NCBI GenBank assembly: GCA_900321945.1
Contig: ONXY01000173.1
Coordinates: 1 to 13,296 of the forward strand
Length of the DNA stretch: 13,296 bases
Source of the DNA: an uncultured Eubacteriales bacterium
GTDB taxonomy: Bacteria; Bacillota_A; Clostridia; Christensenellales; Aristaeellaceae
Direction of reading: 5' to 3'
The stretch's first letter is position 1. Each line of letters starts with the position of its first letter. Under the pieces are notes generated by a model that was given only the letters and a program-made list of their open reading frames with translations, was not told the DNA's origin and did no database searches. Shown in pieces: positions 12,970 to 13,296 of the stretch. A program made the position numbers and the translations under genes.

Positions 12970-13296
12970 ATGCGCAAGGCTGTGGCACTGGTGATGATTC
13001 TCCTCCTGCTGTGCGGATGCGTCGGAGCAAACGCGGCGGCGGACCGGATGATTACCATCAAAAACACCGACCTGACCGTTGAGGCCGGGAAAAAGATCAA
13101 AATTGAAGCGGAGGTAATCTACGTCCAGTTTGACGCGCCGAGGGTGAAGTTCGGCTGGGAATCCTCCGACGAGAAAGTCGCGAAGGTGAACAACGGAACG
13201 GTTACGGGCGTCGGCGCGGGAACCGCGGTCATCACGGCCTTTGCGAAGGACGATCCCTCCGTTAAGGCTTCCGTGAACGTGACGGTGGTCAGCAAA
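12970..13296 (+). CDS. Secreted Big_2 (bacterial Ig-like) domain protein, 3' truncated by window end
   Basis: The first 109 codons of a protein that runs off the window. The ATG follows AAAGGAGTGA (about 12953-12962). The N-terminus MRKAVALVMILLLLCGCVGANAAAD is an export signal. It could be type I (cleavage after ANAAA, about residue 24) or a lipoprotein signal with Cys17, but Cys at -2 (Cys15) makes the lipobox unusual. Residues about 28-107 are a Big_2 Ig-like domain: ITIKNTDLTVEAGKKIKI, then FGWESSDEKVAKVNNGTVTG (64-83) and VGAGTAVITAFAKDDPSVKA (84-103). Such domains occur in surface proteins, adhesins and exported enzymes, often as repeats or appended to a catalytic module. What follows is not visible, so the full function is open. 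It has its own promoter and is divergent from the exported cysteine peptidase. Confidence 0.85.
   Translation, partial: MRKAVALVMILLLLCGCVGANAAADRMITIKNTDLTVEAGKKIKIEAEVIYVQFDAPRVKFGWESSDEKVAKVNNGTVTGVGAGTAVITAFAKDDPSVKASVNVTVVSK

Noticed and set aside
12633..13100. N-terminal extension of the cysteine peptidase frame (156 more codons)
   Set aside because: It would bury the signal peptide at residue 157 and run antisense through the start and promoter of the Big_2 gene. The translation is low-complexity and non-conserved in appearance.

Overview
This is a GC-rich bacterial chromosomal segment. It has strong AGGAGG-type ribosome binding sites, sigma-A-like promoters, Bacillota-style secreted proteins (papain-like C1 peptidase with a lectin-like C-terminus, Big_2 protein) and an XRE-TPR regulator. 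These point to a high-GC member of class Clostridia from a gut or rumen setting (inference; Christensenellales/Aristaeellaceae-type genomes would fit, but no rRNA or marker gene is present to settle it). No integrase, transposase, tRNA, CRISPR array, phage gene or toxin-antitoxin pair was found. It reads as ordinary, loosely organised accessory chromosome.

Layout. 1-378: no gene; an AT-rich first 60 bases, a 20-bp imperfect direct repeat, a strong hairpin (214-249) and a probable promoter (261-289). 379-1050 (+): AlkD-type DNA alkylation repair glycosylase. 1216-2379 (+): fusion of a peptidase-E-like (S51) domain with a GNAT acetyltransferase. 2661-3407 (+): alpha/beta hydrolase. 3637-4671 (+): XRE-HTH regulator with a TPR-like C-terminal part. 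4750-6189 (+): glycoside hydrolase family 43 enzyme with a CBM6-like C-terminal domain and no signal peptide. 6190-6335: convergent gap with two perfect tandem hairpins. 6336-7460 (-): GT1/MGT-type glycosyltransferase. 7461-7845: divergent control region with promoters on both strands, three palindromes and a tandem 9-bp repeat. 7846-8649 (+): secreted protein of unknown function, followed by an intrinsic terminator. 8896-9408 (+): small nitroreductase. 9484-10443 (+): D-2-hydroxyacid dehydrogenase. 10512-12632 (-): secreted papain-like cysteine peptidase. 12633-12969: divergent gap. 12970-13296 (+): secreted Big_2 (Ig-like) protein cut by the window end.

How the genes work together. Most genes have their own gap and ribosome binding site, so few tight operons are evident. 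The most plausible transcriptional pairs are the XRE-TPR regulator with the GH43 enzyme (78-base gap, same strand) and the nitroreductase with the D-2-hydroxyacid dehydrogenase (75-base gap, same strand). The cysteine peptidase and Big_2 protein are divergently transcribed and both exported, so they may share an envelope role. No obviously new multi-gene defence or biosynthetic system was found. The items most worth a second look are the S51-GNAT fusion, the repeat and palindrome cluster in the 7461-7845 control region, the large insertion inside the cysteine peptidase catalytic domain, and the RRNPP-like architecture of the regulator beside GH43.
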